The position numbers and the translations under genes are program-made. DNA of 7,366 nt from the NCBI GenBank assembly GCA_015486895.1, contig WFQT01000330.1, forward strand, positions 1 through 7,366, written 5' to 3'. The notes beneath the pieces are model-generated. The model worked only from the letters and a program-made list of their open reading frames with translations, was not told the DNA's origin and made no database searches. Below are positions 4,761 through 7,366 of the stretch, piece by piece; within the stretch, counting starts at the first letter, position 1; each line of letters begins with the position of its first letter. Origin of the DNA: Anaerolineae bacterium (lineage in GTDB: Bacteria > Chloroflexota > Anaerolineae > JAADDB01).

Positions 4761-6623
4761 TTATTGCTTTAGTAGGCCGCAGGTAACCTGAACCAGGCGG
4801 TGGTCGGAGCCCAGGCGAGGAGAAACGGTAGCAGACATTGGTTCCAGCTCTCGCAGCCAGATGTAATCAATGCGCTCGCGGGGAGTAATGGCCGGGTCGG
4901 TGAACGGATCGCCTTCACCCAATTGGTGGAATGGGTCTTGCCATCCGTTGTCCGCAATGGTTCGGTATGTGGGAGAAACGGGGGAACTGTTGAAATCACC
5001 GCCTAAAAAGCCGGGCCCGGTAGTTTGCTGGACATAGGCCATGGCTGCGTTGATTTGCTGTTGCCGCTCTGGGGGCGTCAAGCCTAACCAGAGGCCATAG
5101 CCGTGGATATGGGTGCCATTCACGTTCAGGATGGCGTGGATCATGCCGGTCTGTTCCAAGTCACTGGGCAAGAGGATGTTGTCTGTTTGCAGAAGGGGGT
5201 AGCGGCTGAGTAGGGCGATGCCGGTGAGGTGTTCTACCGTGGGCAAATAGACTACGTGCATGCCTAATCTACGTCCTAACCAGAGAGCATCATCCACCAT
5301 GTAGCTGGTGAGCCGGCCGGTATCTACTTCTTGCAGGGTGATCACATCGGCGCCGCTGGCGGCAATGTCATCAGCGATAGCTGGAAGCGCTGCCTGCCAA
5401 TCTGTGCTGTAGCCGTAATGGATGTTATAGGTCGCTAGGCGGAGGGGCGTGTCCGCTGGGGGGTGTGTCACTGGCAAGGGCCGAGCCAGCCAGCCGCTCA
5501 TTGCGAATAGTAGCAGTACCAGGCCACTTTCCCAGGTGAGGAGTGAAGGCCGTGACAGGGAAACTTTGTGCGAGACGTCGTATAGCAGGGGCAACCCGGC
5601 AATGACAACAGCCAGTAGATAGATGGTTAGCCCACTGTTGCGGAAAATGGCTAAGGTGTACGGGTAGGTGAAAGCAAAAGCGTTAGCGAAGTTTAGCAGC
5701 AAGAAGAAAAGTAAAGCTCCGGCCAGCGCTGTGGCGATGTACCCTTGTGTCCGCCAACTAGTCATGTGACGCAAAGTGGCCAGGATAGCGGCCTGGGTCA
5801 GCAGCAGGAAAAGCCCAGCCAGCCATCCGTTGCTGAGATAGCCTATAGTTAAGGAAAGTAGTAAAAAGGTGTAGAGCAAAATATGACGTTTGCGTTGGGA
5901 AAAGAAGGCGCGCATTGCTTGGGCATTGCTGGCCGGTAGCAATGCTAACATCGTTATCAACACTAAGAGCGGTGCTTGCCAAGAGTAGCTGGTAGCGGTC
6001 CAACGGGCGATGGCGTTGGGATAGTTTAATAGGTTTAGCTCTAAGAAGAGAAAAGCGCCCAATGGAAGCGCATGTTGCCACGGTAGACCACATTGATGTT
6101 GCCAACGCCAGGGCATGGTCAGGTGTACGTACCAGAGAAGAGGGAGCAATAAGGCGGCGATGACCAGCATGGGTAACAACCAGCCGCTAGTGATAGTGAT
6201 GTCGGTGCTATTCCCTGCCAAGCGTACGAACTGGTCTAAAGCTAATGCAGCGACGACTTGGAAGAAAACCCCTCTTTTCTGGCAAAGGTAGAGGAAGAGA
6301 AAGTTCAGGGTGCCGAAGAAAACAGTGCTCATGGCGGCGTACAAGCGCCAGGACGGGCTTTGGTTGTTTAGAGCGAGGCGACTGAGGAGCAAAAGCAAAC
6401 TGATGGCTAAAATGCTCCACCGGTTGCGCAGCCGGGGCACTAAAAAGGGTGGGAGTAGAAAGGCAAACAGGGCGCCGGCAATGATCAACCCGGCACTGGC
6501 AGTGAAAGGGCCAGCGAAGAGGGCATCGTAAAGGACACCAAAGAGGCGTGAGAAGAGAACGCGGATGCCTTCGATGTAGAAGAAGAGCAGCAAAGACAAA
6601 GTGGACCAGCGGATACGGCGCAT
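4761..6623 (-). CDS. Polytopic membrane protein with C-terminal EEP (endonuclease/exonuclease/phosphatase) domain, CWH43/PGAP2IP-like
   Basis: 620 aa from ATG 6623, chosen because GGAGG lies 10 nt upstream. An upstream in-frame ATG at 6671 has no such site. Residues about 6-380 are mostly hydrophobic, with roughly ten membrane helices. The C-terminal 230 residues form an EEP domain with all expected motifs: TYNIHYG with N400, LQEVD with E432, GGDFNSSP with D543 and N545, ERIDYIW with D586, and GSDHRL with D607 and H608. EEP enzymes are metal-dependent phosphoesterases acting on nucleic acids, phosphoinositides or sphingolipids. The membrane half and the segment WLGRRLGMHVVY...LLSRYPLL...LLPS resemble, from memory, the C-terminal half of eukaryotic CWH43/PGAP2IP, which acts in GPI-lipid remodelling. 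A membrane-lipid phosphodiesterase is therefore a reasonable guess, but the substrate is unknown. The gene stands alone and converges with the 100-aa gene. Confidence 0.92.
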   Translation of the reverse strand: MRRIRWSTLSLLLFFYIEGIRVLFSRLFGVLYDALFAGPFTASAGLIIAGALFAFLLPPFLVPRLRNRWSILAISLLLLLSRLALNNQSPSWRLYAAMSTVFFGTLNFLFLYLCQKRGVFFQVVAALALDQFVRLAGNSTDITITSGWLLPMLVIAALLLPLLWYVHLTMPWRWQHQCGLPWQHALPLGAFLFLELNLLNYPNAIARWTATSYSWQAPLLVLITMLALLPASNAQAMRAFFSQRKRHILLYTFLLLSLTIGYLSNGWLAGLFLLLTQAAILATLRHMTSWRTQGYIATALAGALLFFLLLNFANAFAFTYPYTLAIFRNSGLTIYLLAVVIAGLPLLYDVSHKVSLSRPSLLTWESGLVLLLFAMSGWLARPLPVTHPPADTPLRLATYNIHYGYSTDWQAALPAIADDIAASGADVITLQEVDTGRLTSYMVDDALWLGRRLGMHVVYLPTVEHLTGIALLSRYPLLQTDNILLPSDLEQTGMIHAILNVNGTHIHGYGLWLGLTPPERQQQINAAMAYVQQTTGPGFLGGDFNSSPVSPTYRTIADNGWQDPFHQLGEGDPFTDPAITPRERIDYIWLRELEPMSATVSPRLGSDHRLVQVTCGLLKQ

Positions 6624-6633
6624 GGTAGTTCTT

Positions 6634-6656
6634 CCTCCGTGTGCTTTGGGCACACG
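6634..6656 (-). promoter_or_regulatory. Shine-Dalgarno of the EEP gene abutted by a 7-bp hairpin
   Basis: GGAGG (6638-6634) lies 10 nt before the ATG at 6623. Immediately upstream is CGTGTGC-CCAAA-GCACACG (6656-6638), a perfect 7-bp stem with a 5-nt loop whose last base pair includes the first G of the Shine-Dalgarno. The stem could modulate ribosome access or protect the leader. It might also be chance. Confidence 0.5.
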
Positions 6657-6683
6657 CCATTGGACGATCATGGCTGGCCGTCA

Positions 6684-6713
6684 AATATAGGAGATATTGT
6701 GCGTGCCGGTCAG
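6684..6713 (-). promoter_or_regulatory. Candidate promoter of the EEP gene
   Basis: On the minus strand CTGACC (6713-6708), an 18-nt spacer and TATATT (6689-6684) precede the gene by about 60 bp. Hexamers match consensus 4/6 and 5/6. It lies just downstream of the tRNA-relic terminator, consistent with independent transcription of the EEP gene. Confidence 0.4.
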
Positions 6714-6741
6714 CAGTGACCGTAAAAAGCAGAAACAAGGC

Positions 6742-6771
6742 AAAAGCCCGCTGAAAATGCCCTTAGCAGGC
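6742..6771 (-). terminator. Rho-independent terminator after the tRNA-like gene
   Basis: On the minus strand GCCTGCT (6771-6765) pairs with AGCGGGC (6752-6746), 7 bp with one G-T wobble, around a 12-nt loop. TTTTG follows (6745-6741), with further T-rich sequence. It begins 8 nt after the tRNA-like 3' end and so probably served that gene. Confidence 0.65.
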
Positions 6772-6778
6772 TTGCTAA

Positions 6779-6849
6779 CGCCCCCGGCAGGATTTGAACC
6801 TGAGGCCACGTTCCAGAGGCCGGCGCTCTATCCGCTGAGCTATAGGAGC
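6779..6849 (-). pseudogene. Decayed tRNA-Arg-like gene (anticodon arm broken)
   Basis: A 71-nt tRNA-like sequence without encoded CCA. Intact parts: TA at positions 8-9, D arm GCTC-AGCGGATA-GAGC, T arm CAGG-TTCAAAT-CCTG, and the 3' acceptor strand CGGGGGC plus G73, which look like bacterial tRNA-Arg(CCG). Damaged parts: the 5' acceptor strand GCTCCTA pairs with the 3' strand only through two G-T wobbles and an A-C mismatch. The anticodon loop reads CTCTGGA (formal anticodon CUG). The 3' side of the anticodon stem, ACGTG, does not pair with CCGGC. The arm-plus-variable region seems 2 nt short. Against the remembered Arg pattern, most substitutions are C to T or G to A. A promoter and terminator still flank it. 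The relic could derive from a true tRNA copy or from a mobile-element attachment site. Confidence 0.7.
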
Positions 6850-6861
6850 GCATATCAATTT

Positions 6862-6891
6862 AGTATAGTATAGGAGGACACTTTGGTGCAA
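6862..6891 (-). promoter_or_regulatory. Candidate promoter of the tRNA-like gene
   Basis: On the minus strand TTGCAC (6891-6886), an 18-nt spacer and TATACT (6867-6862), with a second overlapping TATACT at 6872-6867. The -10 ends 12 nt before the tRNA 5' end, typical of tRNA genes with a short leader. Confidence 0.45.
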
Positions 6892-7189
6892 ATTCTCGCC
6901 ACTGGGCGATTCATGTGTTCGCTCTGGTATACCTTTGTGATTATCACACCTGCCGGTGTCTTGGCGCTCGACACTTGTCGGTTGTGGATAGATTCTGTTA
7001 GTGATTTGTGATATATAGGTGTTGAATTTGCCCGGTTTCCTCCTTCTTGATATGATTTTGTTGGTCACGATGAAGAAGGTTTGTCGTTTCACCTTTAGTG
7101 ACTCGGTGGTATTATTCTTTCTTCCTGCGGTTGTAGCCACTGCTCCCGGGGAGGAAAGCCATAGTCTGCGGTTCCTGCTTCGAAAACAG
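6892..7189. other. Spacer with no convincing gene
   Basis: No frame here combines a start, Shine-Dalgarno and protein-like composition. Long frames crossing it run through the tRNA relic or the repeat to its right. Small features only: a 13-nt palindrome TGTGATTATCACA (6936-6948) and a short hairpin TCGCC-ACTG-GGCGA at about 6896-6909. Confidence 0.5.
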
Positions 7190-7277
7190 GACGCTGATGA
7201 TGCAGATGAACGCTGATTTCCGCAGATTCCTAAAAAATTATCTGGGTTGATCTGTAGAATCAGCGCAATCAGCGTTC
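7190..7277. repeat. Imperfect inverted repeat of roughly 10-nt units
   Basis: The left arm (7190-7228) is a run of related units spaced 9-10 nt apart: CGCTGAT, TGCAGAT, CGCTGAT, CGCAGAT. The right arm (7249-7277) holds the inverse units ATCTGTAG, ATCAGCG, ATCAGCG. An A-rich loop of about 20 nt lies between. The arms can pair imperfectly. The design matches the element at 1801-1867, with a different unit sequence. Confidence 0.65.
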
Positions 7278-7366
7278 TTATTTTCATCGTTATGCGGTGT
7301 GCAAACGATCATGGCAACCGCTTTGTAACTGCTGTTGAAGCGGCGGCGGTAAGGCAGTGCTTTGCC
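7278..7366. other. Right window edge, unassigned
   Basis: A plus-strand frame from ATG 7292 (MRCANDHGNRF...) is open to the edge but has no Shine-Dalgarno. A minus-strand frame entering from the edge (GKALPYRRRFNSSYKAVAMI...) runs on into the inverted repeat. Neither can be supported as a gene from this short piece. Confidence 0.3.

Noticed and set aside
6208..6738. 176-codon minus-strand frame over the start of the EEP gene
   Set aside because: It is an out-of-frame shadow of the membrane region of the EEP gene, rich in H, P and R, with no start signal of its own.
6779..6849. Functional tRNA-Gln with anticodon CUG
   Set aside because: The anticodon stem cannot pair, the acceptor stem has a mismatch next to the T arm, and the T arm and acceptor 3' strand look like tRNA-Arg.
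6936..6948. CRP/FNR-type operator
   Set aside because: The half-sites TGTGA and TCACA are separated by 3 nt instead of the 6 needed for the CRP-type site.
6775..7287. 170-codon minus-strand open frame ending APIAQRIERRPLERGLRFKS...
   Set aside because: Its C-terminal part is the translation of the tRNA-Arg-like sequence, a well-known annotation artefact. The rest runs through the inverted repeat and has no protein-like pattern or Shine-Dalgarno.

Overview
The window reads as chromosomal DNA of a free-living bacterium. I lean towards Chloroflexota (Anaerolineae-like), from recollected resemblance of the small 100-aa protein and of the membrane/EEP protein to proteins of that phylum, the frequent CCGGC/GCCGG words, and the repeat-rich spacers. 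This is an inference without database support. GC content is moderate and Shine-Dalgarno sites are mostly clear.

Layout, left to right. (1) 1-110, minus: the first 36 codons of a gene that leaves the window on the left. (2) 111-443: a gene-poor spacer with 8-nt tandem units and two copies of a 36-bp direct repeat, the second overlapping the last codons of the next gene. (3) 444-1718, minus: hisS (histidyl-tRNA synthetase, GTG start). (4) 1719-1894: a spacer with an imperfect inverted repeat of 10-nt units. (5) 1895-3925, minus: a 676-aa exported protein with TPR-like helices and a C-terminal membrane anchor, not identified. (6) 3926-4219: a divergent intergenic region. A plus-strand sigma70-type promoter here is separated from its probable gene by a 212-bp MITE-like element with 12-bp perfect terminal inverted repeats and an exact 9-bp target duplication. 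(7) 4220-4522, plus: a 100-aa soluble protein. (8) 4523-4760: a convergent spacer with a three-armed inverted repeat. (9) 4761-6623, minus: a 620-aa protein with a polytopic membrane half and a complete C-terminal endonuclease/exonuclease/phosphatase (EEP) domain, which resembles the C-terminal half of eukaryotic CWH43/PGAP2IP. (10) 6742-6891, minus: a decayed tRNA-Arg-like gene that still has a promoter and a terminator. (11) 6892-7366: no convincing gene, but another inverted repeat of about 10-nt units.

The genes do not form an obvious pathway. hisS is housekeeping. The exported TPR protein and the 100-aa protein are divergently transcribed from one region. The EEP protein stands alone. 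The most notable signals are the complete MITE with its target duplication inside a 5' leader, the CWH43-like bacterial protein, the tRNA relic with intact flanking signals, and several spacers filled with short-period inverted tandem units.
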